64,000 nucleotides of DNA, taken from contig NZ_MKTQ01000028.1 in NCBI RefSeq assembly GCF_001898315.1, positions 60,832-124,831 of the forward strand, given 5' to 3'. Under the pieces are notes generated by a model. It was given only the letters and a program-made list of their open reading frames with translations, was not told the DNA's origin and made no database searches. Source of the stretch: Microbacterium sp. 70-16. Lineage in GTDB: Bacteria; Actinomycetota; Actinomycetes; Actinomycetales; Microbacteriaceae. Within the stretch, counting starts at the first letter, position 1. Each line of letters begins with the position of its first letter. The position numbers and the translations under genes were made by a program. Below are positions 24,062 through 32,801 of the stretch, in pieces.

Positions 24062-26502
24062 GCACTCCTGTTCGATGCGGCCGCGTCGAAGGCGCGCCGC
24101 GAGGTCTTCTCTGCGCGACGACCGCTGAAGTAGGCGGCGACGACGCGGCCGAGGCCGCGCAGCGTCTGCCCGTTCACGAGCGTCAGCACCGCATCGGTCA
24201 GCCGGCTGGTCGCCATGCCGCCGCTCATCTTCGAGATGACCCGGAAGGGTCCGTTGAAGATGAACAGGATGTTCAGGTCGGGTGTGCCGGATGCCTCGGC
24301 CTTGCGGCGCCGGCCGTCGAGGATGCCGAAGGCGAATCGCGCCAGCGGGCTGCGTGCGACCGCGAGGCGATCGATCGAGTCGTTGAGGCCGAGCGGCCCG
24401 TCACCCCACACGGCGGAGGGCACCGGCCTGCCGAGCAGGTGGGTGAACGCGGCATCCGTCACCTGATCGAGCTGCGCGCTCTCGTACGCGGCGAGCGCCT
24501 GCGGAAGCGCCCGAGCCGGCACCGTGCCGGCGCGCTCGATCTCAGCCCAGAGCGTGGTGTCGTCACTGTGTCGGCCGACCGTGATGCGGAAGCGACCCGC
24601 CTCGACCTGCCAGGCTCCGGTCGCGACATCGAAGTGGCGGAAGGTGCGCTCGGTGAACGGCAGGTGCAGCCTGCGCGACTCGCCCGCGGCAAGGCGGACC
24701 TTCGCGTACCCCTTCAGCTCAGTGGCCGCGCGCGGCACGGCGCTCTCGCCGACGCGTCCGACGTAGAGCTGCACGACGTCGGCTCCGTCGCGGTCGCCGC
24801 TGTTCGTGATCGTCACGCTGGCGCCGTCGTCGCCGACCTCGAGCGCCGTCAGGGCGAAGCTCGTGTAGCTGAGGCCGAACCCGAACGGGAACGCGACGGG
24901 GACCTGGGCCGTCCGGTAGTAGCGGTAGCCCACGAACGGTCCCTCGCGGTACTCGGCGGTGCGCTCCGGGCTCGGAAAGACCGCGGCCGGAGTGTCGGAC
25001 AGACTGTTCGGCATGGTCTCGGCCAGCCGCCCGCCGGGGTTCACGGCGCCGGTGAGCACGTCGACGAGCGCTTCGGCGCCCGCCTGCCCGCCCAGGTAGG
25101 CGTGCAGGAGCGCGGCGGTGTCACCGAGCCACGGCCCGGTCTCGACGGGGCCGCCGGCGCTGAGGACGACGACCGTGTTCGGGTTGGCTTCGCGCACGGC
25201 GCGCAGCAGGGCGACCTGGGCCGCGGGGAGCTCGAGCGACGAGCGATCGAGGCCTTCCGATTCGGCGATCTCGGGCAGGCCGAGCGCCAGCACGACGACG
25301 TCGGCGCGAGCCGCCAGCGCAGACGCCTCGGCGACGAGTGCCGCATCAGGGGTGCCGTCGCGGCGGAAACCGTCGGCGATGCCGACGACATCCAGGCTCG
25401 AGGCGGCCGCCGCGTCGGCGAGCGTGCTCAGCCTCGTCGGGTTCACGAGGGAGGATCCGGCACCCTGGTAGCGCGGGTTGCGCACGAAGTCGCCGACCAG
25501 GGCGACACGAGTGCCGGATGCCAGGGGCAGCGCCGCATCTTCGTTGCGCAGCAGGACGATCGACTCGCCGGCCGCGCGGCGAGCGAGGGCGTGGTGCGCG
25601 TCGACGTTGATCTCGCCGATGCTCGTGCTGATGCGGCGGACGCGATCCACGAGGGTCAGCACCTCGGCGACACGGGCGTCGAGGTCTGCCTCGTCGAGGG
25701 TGCCGGCGTCGACGGCGGCGACGATCGCGCGCGCCGAGTCGAAGCCCGGGGAGGGCATCTCGATCGTTCCGCCGGCAGCCACTGCAGCCGCGGCGTCGTT
25801 TCCGCCGCCCCAGTCGCTGATGACCGCGCCGTCGAAGCCCCATTCGTCACGCAGGATCTCGGTCAGCAGGTGCGTGTTCTCGTGGGCGTACGTCCCGTTG
25901 ATGAGGTTGTACGCCGACATGATCGCCCACGGCTGCGCTTCACGGACGACGATCTCGAACGCCGTCAGGTAGATCTCGCGCAGCGTCCGCTCGTCGATCA
26001 CCGAGTCGCTGACCATGCGGCGCAGCTCTTGACTGTTGACGGCGAAGTGCTTCGGCGTCGCCGCGACGCCTTCGCTCTGGATGCCGCGCACGTAGGCTGC
26101 CGCGAGGCGGCCGGCGAGCTCAGGGTCTTCGGAGAAGTACTCGAAGTTGCGCCCGCCGAGGGGGCTGCGCTTGATGTTCAGGCCCGGTCCGAGCAGCACG
26201 CCGACACCCTGTGCGGATGCCTCGGCACCCAGAGCCGCGCCGATCTCGGTCGCCAGGTCTTCATCCCAACTGCACGCGACGGTCGCCGCCGTCGGGAAGC
26301 ACGTCGCCGGCTCAGAGCCGTTGATCCCGAGGTGGTCGGCCGAGCCGACCTGCTTGCGGATGCCGTGCGGGCCATCCGACATCCAGATGGCCGGGATGTC
26401 GAACCGCGGGATCTCGCGGGTCTGCCACGTATTCGCGCCGCTGAGCAGTGCGGCCTTCTCGAGCAGCGTGAGTTCGCCGACGAGGGTTGCGATGTCTTTC
26501 AC
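24058..26502 (-). CDS. GH3 beta-glycosidase, cytoplasmic type
   Basis: The 814-aa enzyme has the usual order: GH3 N-terminal TIM barrel (about 10-330), GH3 C-terminal alpha/beta sandwich (about 370-600) and a fibronectin III-like domain (about 640-710). The nucleophile is Asp in AVISDWGG (about 235); KHFAVNSQE and RRNFEYFSEDP-type substrate loops are present. There is no signal peptide, so it should act inside the cell on imported oligosaccharides. The last 80 residues hold a hydrophobic segment unusual for the family. GTG 26502 is preferred to the longer frame from 26628. The linkage cut cannot be assigned. Confidence 0.9.
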   Translation of the reverse strand: MKDIATLVGELTLLEKAALLSGANTWQTREIPRFDIPAIWMSDGPHGIRKQVGSADHLGINGSEPATCFPTAATVACSWDEDLATEIGAALGAEASAQGVGVLLGPGLNIKRSPLGGRNFEYFSEDPELAGRLAAAYVRGIQSEGVAATPKHFAVNSQELRRMVSDSVIDERTLREIYLTAFEIVVREAQPWAIMSAYNLINGTYAHENTHLLTEILRDEWGFDGAVISDWGGGNDAAAAVAAGGTIEMPSPGFDSARAIVAAVDAGTLDEADLDARVAEVLTLVDRVRRISTSIGEINVDAHHALARRAAGESIVLLRNEDAALPLASGTRVALVGDFVRNPRYQGAGSSLVNPTRLSTLADAAAASSLDVVGIADGFRRDGTPDAALVAEASALAARADVVVLALGLPEIAESEGLDRSSLELPAAQVALLRAVREANPNTVVVLSAGGPVETGPWLGDTAALLHAYLGGQAGAEALVDVLTGAVNPGGRLAETMPNSLSDTPAAVFPSPERTAEYREGPFVGYRYYRTAQVPVAFPFGFGLSYTSFALTALEVGDDGASVTITNSGDRDGADVVQLYVGRVGESAVPRAATELKGYAKVRLAAGESRRLHLPFTERTFRHFDVATGAWQVEAGRFRITVGRHSDDTTLWAEIERAGTVPARALPQALAAYESAQLDQVTDAAFTHLLGRPVPSAVWGDGPLGLNDSIDRLAVARSPLARFAFGILDGRRRKAEASGTPDLNILFIFNGPFRVISKMSGGMATSRLTDAVLTLVNGQTLRGLGRVVAAYFSGRRAEKTSRRAFDAAASNRSA

Positions 26503-26631
26503 GATCGATCTCTCTCGATGTCGTCGTGGCGCGGGGCGCCGGACGTCGTGGGTACGGATGTTCCAGGTGTTGTGGTACGGAGGTTGTGGGTGCCGGCCCG
26601 GCGAGCAGAGTTCCGGCCCGGCACCCACGGT

Positions 26632-29592
26632 TCAGACAGTCGAGGCTGCGGCGTTTCGGTGCCGGCGTACGCGCAGCACGACCATCACGATGGCGGCGGC
26701 GATCAGCAGACCCAGAACGCTGGTAATGACGATCTGCCAGACGACCCACGCCGGCGGCGTGTACTCGACCGTCGCCCCGGGGGCCAGCCCGTTCATCGCG
26801 TTCGAGTTCGCCACCGTATACAGGATGTTGTGTGTGGCCTCACGGATGTCGGTCACCGCCTTCGCCGACGACGAGTCGTTGAACGACTTGGACGGCTGGA
26901 AGGTGAGCATCAGGTCGGACCCGGCGTTGATGCCCTGGTTGGGGTTCATGTACGGGTACAGGTTGAAGTCGGTGATTCCGAAGCCTTCGAAGCCCCACTC
27001 GCCGCGCAACACCGTGTCCATGAGAGCGACCGAGCCGCCCGCCCAGGTCGCACCGATCCGATTGAACGAGCTCATAACACCCGCCGCCCCGATCGTGGTC
27101 TCCGAGATTGTACCGTCGTCATCCGAGAGGTACTTCACGGTCATCTCGATGTTCTTCACGCCGATCTCGAACGGCTTGAGGTACACCTCGCGGATGGCCT
27201 GCTCGGTCGCCCAGGTCGCGATGCCGTTGTTGACGCGGTTCGTCTCCTGCTCGTTCATCGCGAAGTGCTTGATCATCGTGTAGACGCCCTTGGTGCCGAC
27301 ACCGTTGGCGACTGCGGTGAGCATCTGGCCCGACAGCACCGGGTCCTCTGAGTAGTACTCGAAGTTGCGGCCGCCGAACGGCGAGCGGTGCAGGTTGACC
27401 GCGGGTGCATACCAGCCGTTGATGTTCTTGAAGATCGCCTCATTGCCGAGCATCACGCCCATTGCCGTCCCCAGTTCGACATCCCACGTCTGTGCGATGA
27501 GCACCTCGGACGGGTACGCCGTGCCGTTGATGGCGGAGTTAATGAACGAAGAGAAGCCCGCGGGGCCGTCCGGCTCCAGCGTCTGCGGCTTGCCGATCGA
27601 GCCGATGGCGGCCGTCTGGTAGGCACCGTTGAGCAGCATGGCGGTCATGTCGCCCACGCTCAGCGAGTCGAGCAGCTCGTCCCACTGCGCGTCGTCCTTC
27701 GCGAGACCGCGCATGTCGATCAGCGAGAGGTCGGAGCTGGCCCCGGTCGTCGGCATGTCGCCGTCGAAGTCGGCCGCGGCCGCCTCGTGATCCCACGCCT
27801 CGAAGCCGGCGGCGATCGCGTCGTCGGCGACGAGCATGTCGTCAGTCGGCGCAGTCGGGAACGTCCCGGCGAAATCGGCGCGAGAGAAGACCTGGATCTT
27901 GCCCGCCTCACCGTCAGTCGTGAACTGCGTCGACACGTCGTCGAACTGGTTCGTGACCGCCGTCTCGTCCGAGGAGCGGTGCTCGTCGCCGGAGTAGACC
28001 ACGTCAGCATCCACCGTATAGGTGAACGGCTCGGTGCCTGCGGCGACGGTGTGCGAATCGGTGCGCACGCTCAGCTGGTAGTCGCCCGCCTCGAGCACGT
28101 AGGCACGGTTGTCAAGGTAGTCGTACGAGGCCATGTCCTCGACGGCGACCTCGATCACGACCTGCTCACTGGCGCCGGGCTCGATGACGCCGGTCTTGGC
28201 GAACCCGCCAAGGACGACCTCAGCCTTCTCGATGCCGCCGCGCGTGTAGGGAGCCGAGTAGTACAACTGCACGACGTCACGGCCTGCGACGGCGCCGGTG
28301 TTGGCGACGTCGACGGTGACCGCGATGAGGCCGTCCGTCTCGCCCGCGTCGACGTTCGCGACGGTCCACGAGAAGTCGGTGTAGCTGAGCCCGTAGCCGA
28401 ACGGGTAGACGACGGCCTCGTCGTAGTCGATGAAGCCTTCGGCGTCGGCGGTCTCGTAGTAGCGGTAGCCGAAGTAGATGCCCTCGGCGTAGTTGACGAA
28501 CGTTGCGTCGTCGGTGACCTCGGCGTTGGAGGTCGCGCTCTCGGCGACCGAGACCGGGTAGGACGGGGCGAGGTTCGTGTACTGGAAGTCGCCGAAGTTC
28601 GCGTAGGTCGGATCCTTCGTGAAGTCGGCGGCCCACAGGTCGACAGTGTGACCGGACGGGTTCACATCGCCGTCGAGGATGCGGCCGAGCGCATTGAACG
28701 CCGTCGCACCGGGCGAGCCGGCCAGCAGGATCGCGTCGACGCCGGGGTCGTTCTGCAGGTCTCCGAGCTCGAGCGTCGTGGAGGCGTTGATGACGACCAC
28801 GACGGTCTCGAAGCTGTCCTTGGCCAGCGCGATGAGGTCGCGCTCGTCCTGGTTCAGTTCGAGCTGGTGCTGACCGGGCTGCGCGTTGGCGTCCCACTCG
28901 GTCATGTCCTGGGTGAGGTCGCCGCCTTCGCCGCCGGGGCGGCCGATGAAGATCACGGCCGCGTCGTCGTAGGCGGAGAAGGAGGATGCCTGGGCCTCGT
29001 AGTCGGCCACCGGCAGCTCCCCGATGTAGTAGGTGGAGATGTCGGGCCGGTCCATCTCGATGTAGCCGCGCGGGTTGTCGGCGGCGAAGGCCTCGATCGC
29101 CGAGAACACCGCGTCGTTCACGCCGAAACCGGCGTTCTCCAGGCCCATGCGGGCGGTGACGGCCGAGTTGGTGTCGACCGAGCCCGAGCCGGAGCCGCCG
29201 TAGACGGGGTCTGCGGCGGCCCGGCCGAGCATCGTCACCTGGGCACCGTCGGCGAGGGGAAGTGCGGCGCCCTCGTTCTTGGCGAGGACGATGCCGCCGG
29301 CGCCGATCTCCTCGACCAGGTCGAGCGAGGCCGCGTCGACGTCATCGATCGTGTCGTAGTCGGCCTGGTAGTACTCGGTGTCCCAGTCCGCCGATGCATC
29401 AGAGTTCGTGAACGTGTAGGTGCCCGATCCGAACTGCGAGGCGATCCACCCGGTCGCGACGTTCATCGCGACGTTGGCGACGACCGTGATGATCGTCACG
29501 AGGGCGATGACGGGAATCCAGATCGCCAGGTATTTCTTGTTGGACATTCGAGCCTTGACGGCCGCTCCGCCCGCGGCGGGTCGTGCGTTCAC
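26632..29592 (-). CDS. membrane-anchored GH3 glycosidase with inverted domain order
   Basis: The 986-aa protein has a membrane span near residues 22-48 and another near 943-968, so the catalytic part is held outside the cell by both ends. Domain order is reversed relative to the neighbouring GH3 enzyme: the GH3 C-terminal sandwich comes first (about 90-380), then a fibronectin III-like region (about 420-510), then the N-terminal-type TIM barrel (about 620-910). The presumed nucleophile lies in GFGITDFN rather than the usual SDW, with KHFAMNEQETNR and GGRNFEYYSEDP conserved. GAAGGAGAAG supports GTG 29592. Confidence 0.88.
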   Translation of the reverse strand: MNARPAAGGAAVKARMSNKKYLAIWIPVIALVTIITVVANVAMNVATGWIASQFGSGTYTFTNSDASADWDTEYYQADYDTIDDVDAASLDLVEEIGAGGIVLAKNEGAALPLADGAQVTMLGRAAADPVYGGSGSGSVDTNSAVTARMGLENAGFGVNDAVFSAIEAFAADNPRGYIEMDRPDISTYYIGELPVADYEAQASSFSAYDDAAVIFIGRPGGEGGDLTQDMTEWDANAQPGQHQLELNQDERDLIALAKDSFETVVVVINASTTLELGDLQNDPGVDAILLAGSPGATAFNALGRILDGDVNPSGHTVDLWAADFTKDPTYANFGDFQYTNLAPSYPVSVAESATSNAEVTDDATFVNYAEGIYFGYRYYETADAEGFIDYDEAVVYPFGYGLSYTDFSWTVANVDAGETDGLIAVTVDVANTGAVAGRDVVQLYYSAPYTRGGIEKAEVVLGGFAKTGVIEPGASEQVVIEVAVEDMASYDYLDNRAYVLEAGDYQLSVRTDSHTVAAGTEPFTYTVDADVVYSGDEHRSSDETAVTNQFDDVSTQFTTDGEAGKIQVFSRADFAGTFPTAPTDDMLVADDAIAAGFEAWDHEAAAADFDGDMPTTGASSDLSLIDMRGLAKDDAQWDELLDSLSVGDMTAMLLNGAYQTAAIGSIGKPQTLEPDGPAGFSSFINSAINGTAYPSEVLIAQTWDVELGTAMGVMLGNEAIFKNINGWYAPAVNLHRSPFGGRNFEYYSEDPVLSGQMLTAVANGVGTKGVYTMIKHFAMNEQETNRVNNGIATWATEQAIREVYLKPFEIGVKNIEMTVKYLSDDDGTISETTIGAAGVMSSFNRIGATWAGGSVALMDTVLRGEWGFEGFGITDFNLYPYMNPNQGINAGSDLMLTFQPSKSFNDSSSAKAVTDIREATHNILYTVANSNAMNGLAPGATVEYTPPAWVVWQIVITSVLGLLIAAAIVMVVLRVRRHRNAAASTV

Positions 29593-29646
29593 GTCACTTC
29601 TCCTTCGGTGCTGTGAGGAATGGGGGTGAGGACGAGCGTTCGAGGA

Positions 29647-30051
29647 CTACTCGGCGACCTCAGTGATGTTGCCGTCCTGGTCGATCTGCCAGGTCTGGCC
29701 AGTGGCGGCCGAGTCAGCCTCGATGACGTACTTCCCGTCGGTGATGGTGACCGTGCCGGTGACGCGATCGGCGGCCTCGGACTTGACAAACGGCATCACC
29801 AGGAGGCCGTACTTCTCGGTGGGCTGCTTGACGTCACCCGCGAGCATGACCTGTGCCCAGGTCGGGTCTTCGGCAAGAGCGTCCTCGACCGCCTGGCGGG
29901 CCGTCTGCAGGTCTTCGGCGACGTCGATCTCGCTCACGTCGACCTGCGAGCTGCCACCGTTGCCGTCGGAAGAGCACGCCGACAGGCCGAATGCGCCGGT
30001 CACGGCGATCAGAGTGGCCAGGACGGCGGCGTTGATCTTGTTCTTGTTCAC
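29647..30051 (-). CDS. small secreted lipoprotein, 134 aa
   Basis: The signal peptide (1-25) ends in a lipobox GLSAC, giving a lipidated Cys at about residue 26, followed by SSDGNGGSS. The mature domain of about 100 residues is acidic, with VTGTVTITDGKYVIEADSAATGQTWQIDQDGNI, a beta-rich pattern. It lies between two GH3 genes, 54 bp before the membrane GH3, and is probably co-transcribed. No family is recognised. It could be a glycan-binding or accessory factor for the surface GH3 enzymes, which is inference from location only. Confidence 0.8.
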   Translation of the reverse strand: MNKNKINAAVLATLIAVTGAFGLSACSSDGNGGSSQVDVSEIDVAEDLQTARQAVEDALAEDPTWAQVMLAGDVKQPTEKYGLLVMPFVKSEAADRVTGTVTITDGKYVIEADSAATGQTWQIDQDGNITEVAE

Positions 30052-30161
30052 TTTCTCTGCTCCTTCTGTGTCGATCCGGTGCGGAGCTCCGCGCCGGAAT
30101 CAAGGGGGTTGGCCGCGGCCGACGGCGTTGCCGCCGGCCGCGGCCCGGGATCATCTCGCGA

Positions 30162-32522
30162 CTAGTCGGAGATCACCCCGGCGTAGTTCAGGCCGAAGCC
30201 ATAGTCGTACACGTTGCCGGCGGCGTCGGTGTAGGGCGTCATGTCCTTGGCGACGTCCTCGTACTGCGCTTCGACGGTGTCCATGTCCTTCGGGAACTGG
30301 ATCGGCAGGCGACCGGCGGGCTCGTGCACGCCCGTCGCGATGTCGAAGATGGCCTGGTCCGAGGTGCCGAAGCTGACGAGGATGGCGTCGGAGTCCGCCT
30401 CGAACTCGGCCGGGATGGTCGGGTTGACCGCCTTGAGAGCCGTGATCACGGGGATGTCCTTACCCGAGTCCTCGACGGCCTTGACGGCCCGCTCGAAGGC
30501 GTCCAGGTCAGCGGCGTTCGTGATGAACGCCGTGTTGCCGTAGTACGAGCGGTTCTCGACCGTGCCGTCCGCGAGGATGTCGCCACCGATCGAGGTCTTG
30601 CGGACGTTGTCGCCGTCAGCCACGTACTCGCCGTACTGCAGAGAGATGGGGGTCCAGGTCTTCGTGCCGTCCTCGGCGATGGTGAGACCGGCGTTGGTGA
30701 ACGTACCACCCGAGTTCGGGCTGTCCATCCCCACGATGACAAGGTCGACGTCGGACAGGTCGGGAGCCGTGTAGCTCTTGACCGTGGTGCCGTCTTCCTC
30801 GTACTCGACCTCATCGGTCACAACCTCGCCGAAGTACTCCGCGGCGACCTCGAGGTCCAGAGTCGCGCCCTCGGTGTACTCACCCGGGCCGAACGCCCCG
30901 GCGATACCGATGTCGTACGACTGCGGGATGTAGACCGTCTTGTCAGACCAGTCGGTGTCGGCCGCGATGGTGCCGTCGTTCTTGAGCATGACCACCGAGT
31001 CGAGCTGAGCGTTGTAGCCCGCCTCGACCTTGTCGGCGCTCGCGAGGATCTCAGCGGACTCCTCGGGAACGAGGAACGCGCTCTCGTACAGACCGACCTG
31101 GAAGATCATGTTGAGGATGCGCGTGCCCGACTGCTGGAAGCGCGTGAGGGCGTCCACATCCTGCTCGCCAGCCTCGTACTGGTCCTGCCACAGGTCGGCG
31201 GCCTCGAGGATGTAGGTCGCGTCGTTGACGCCGCCGAACATGTCGTGACCGGTGCCGAGAACCTTCACGTAGCGCTCGGCCGGGGTCAGATCTTCTGCAC
31301 CCCACGCCATGCCGAACATCGCGCCCTCGTCGTCGGAGCCGCTCATGACACCCCAGTCGGTGACGATGACGCCCTCGTAGGAGTTGTCATCGCGGAGGAT
31401 CGACATGCGGCCCGAGTCGTACGCGGTGCCCATCCGGTCGTCGAACAGCGGGTTGCCGTCGGCGTCGAGAGCGATCGAGTACGCGGTCATCACGGATGCC
31501 GAGTTGAGCGCGGCCTGGAACACCGAGACGTGCTCATCGAGGTTGTCGCCGGGGTAGACGCCGTACTTGCCGGACTGGGTGTGCGCCTCGCGGCCGCCCT
31601 CGCCCGGGCCATCGCCGGAGAAGTGCTTGATCATCGCGTTGACCGACTCGGTGCCCCACTCGTCGGCGCCTTCCGAGCCCTGGAAGCCGTCCACGTACGC
31701 AGCGGTGAGCTCGGCAGCCTGCTCGGAGTCCTCACCGAAGGTGCCGGCGACGCGGCTCCAGCGCGGCTCGGTCGCGAGGTCGACCTGCGGCGACAGCGCG
31801 GTGGTGATGCCGAGCGCGCGGTACTCCGCGGATGCCATCTCGCCGAACTGTTCGGTGTACTCGGCGTTGAACGTGGCCGCAAGGCCCAGGTTCGACGGCC
31901 AGCGCGAGATGTCCGCACCGTCCGCGTTGTAGCCGCCCGAACCGGCGGTCGAGCGCGGGTCCGATGCGAAGTTGACGGGCACGTAGGGGGTGTCGGCGGT
32001 GGCGAGCGTCTCGACATACGCCTGCATCTCGTTGACCCACGGCACAGTCTCGTCGGCGTTGCTGCCCGCAGCGTTGAGCACCGCACGGAGGTTCGACTCG
32101 TCGAGGTACGTCTTCTGCGCGTCGGTGAGGCCATCGGCGGGCGAGCGCTCGTGCGAGCTGAAGAGCATCAGGCCCGCGATCTGCTCGATCGACATGTCGG
32201 CGGCCAGGTCTGCCGCGCGCTCGGACGAGTCGACGCGCCAGTCCTCCCACGTGTCGAGTTCGCCGTTCGCGTTCATGTCTTTGAACGCAAGGGTTGCACC
32301 GCCGTCCTCGACCTCCAGCAGTTCAATGCCACCTTCTGCGCCGTACGAGAGCTGTGCACCCCCATTGGGGTTCTCTACGACCACGAAGTCTGTGGTTCCG
32401 TCCGAGACCTCGCGGGTCGTGTACGTGGACGCCTCGGCTTCGCCGAACGTGCATCCGCTGAGAGTGATCGCAAGTCCGATCCCGGTGATCGCTGCGATCC
32501 CCTTCTTTGGCAGGGCCTTCAT
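30162..32522 (-). CDS. GH3 glycosidase lipoprotein
   Basis: The 786-aa precursor has a lipobox (ITLSGC, Cys about residue 24), so it is exported and lipid-anchored. A linker of about 70 residues contains an EF-hand-like DMNANGELDTWEDW. The GH3 barrel follows (about 95-430) with KHFSGDGPGEGGREAH and the nucleophile Asp in GVIVTDWGV (about 385). The C-terminal sandwich occupies about 500-780. It lacks a fibronectin III domain. The start at ATG 32522 is backed by AAAGGG. It is the first gene of the minus-strand glycan cluster, and the gap upstream should hold its main promoter. Confidence 0.88.
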   Translation of the reverse strand: MKALPKKGIAAITGIGLAITLSGCTFGEAEASTYTTREVSDGTTDFVVVENPNGGAQLSYGAEGGIELLEVEDGGATLAFKDMNANGELDTWEDWRVDSSERAADLAADMSIEQIAGLMLFSSHERSPADGLTDAQKTYLDESNLRAVLNAAGSNADETVPWVNEMQAYVETLATADTPYVPVNFASDPRSTAGSGGYNADGADISRWPSNLGLAATFNAEYTEQFGEMASAEYRALGITTALSPQVDLATEPRWSRVAGTFGEDSEQAAELTAAYVDGFQGSEGADEWGTESVNAMIKHFSGDGPGEGGREAHTQSGKYGVYPGDNLDEHVSVFQAALNSASVMTAYSIALDADGNPLFDDRMGTAYDSGRMSILRDDNSYEGVIVTDWGVMSGSDDEGAMFGMAWGAEDLTPAERYVKVLGTGHDMFGGVNDATYILEAADLWQDQYEAGEQDVDALTRFQQSGTRILNMIFQVGLYESAFLVPEESAEILASADKVEAGYNAQLDSVVMLKNDGTIAADTDWSDKTVYIPQSYDIGIAGAFGPGEYTEGATLDLEVAAEYFGEVVTDEVEYEEDGTTVKSYTAPDLSDVDLVIVGMDSPNSGGTFTNAGLTIAEDGTKTWTPISLQYGEYVADGDNVRKTSIGGDILADGTVENRSYYGNTAFITNAADLDAFERAVKAVEDSGKDIPVITALKAVNPTIPAEFEADSDAILVSFGTSDQAIFDIATGVHEPAGRLPIQFPKDMDTVEAQYEDVAKDMTPYTDAAGNVYDYGFGLNYAGVISD

Positions 32523-32801
32523 TGGCCTATCCCTTTCGTCATTGACGGACACCCGCGCGCACCATGCGCGCGGGCGCTGGCCCCGCCTCTGGGGCCACAC
32601 CTCGCCACGGGACATGCTGTGTGACGAGAGGTGCATCTCCACGTTCACACGACGCAGGAATGGTCACCCAACGGACCACATGTTCGGTCGGTTCCGGTGC
32701 ATAGTTGGTCGCCGGCGCGCGGCGGCGTGCAGCGCTATGCGGTTGAGCGCTCATGCGCGCGCGTCAGCGCGTCGCGGCCGGCGGGCATAGCCGCCCACAC
32801 G
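32523..32801. promoter_or_regulatory. 279-bp upstream region of the GH3 cluster
   Basis: This is the only long non-coding gap at the head of the GH3/GtrA/GT2/LytTR cluster. On the plus strand at about 32680-32712 three GTT-centred 9-mers occur (CATGTTCGG, TCGGTTCCG, CATAGTTGG) with roughly helical spacing. They loosely recall LytTR direct repeats but do not match the consensus well. I see no clear -35/-10 pair and no ORF with good codon use. Confidence 0.25.

Noticed and set aside
24439..27351. Very long plus-strand open frame (970 codons) opposite the GH3 genes
   Set aside because: It is antisense to two clear GH3 enzymes, lacks any known domain and is Arg/Val-rich, as expected for shadow frames in high-GC DNA.
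30324..32624. Long plus-strand frame opposite the third GH3 gene, and similar antisense frames at 27388 and 20478
   Set aside because: Composition mirrors the GH3 codons on the other strand, with no start signal or domain; GC-rich strands rarely contain stops.
32523..32801. Riboswitch or T-box leader before the GH3 operon or sdaA
   Set aside because: No conserved riboswitch core (glycine, SAM, cobalamin, TPP) or paired stems with a terminator could be recognised.
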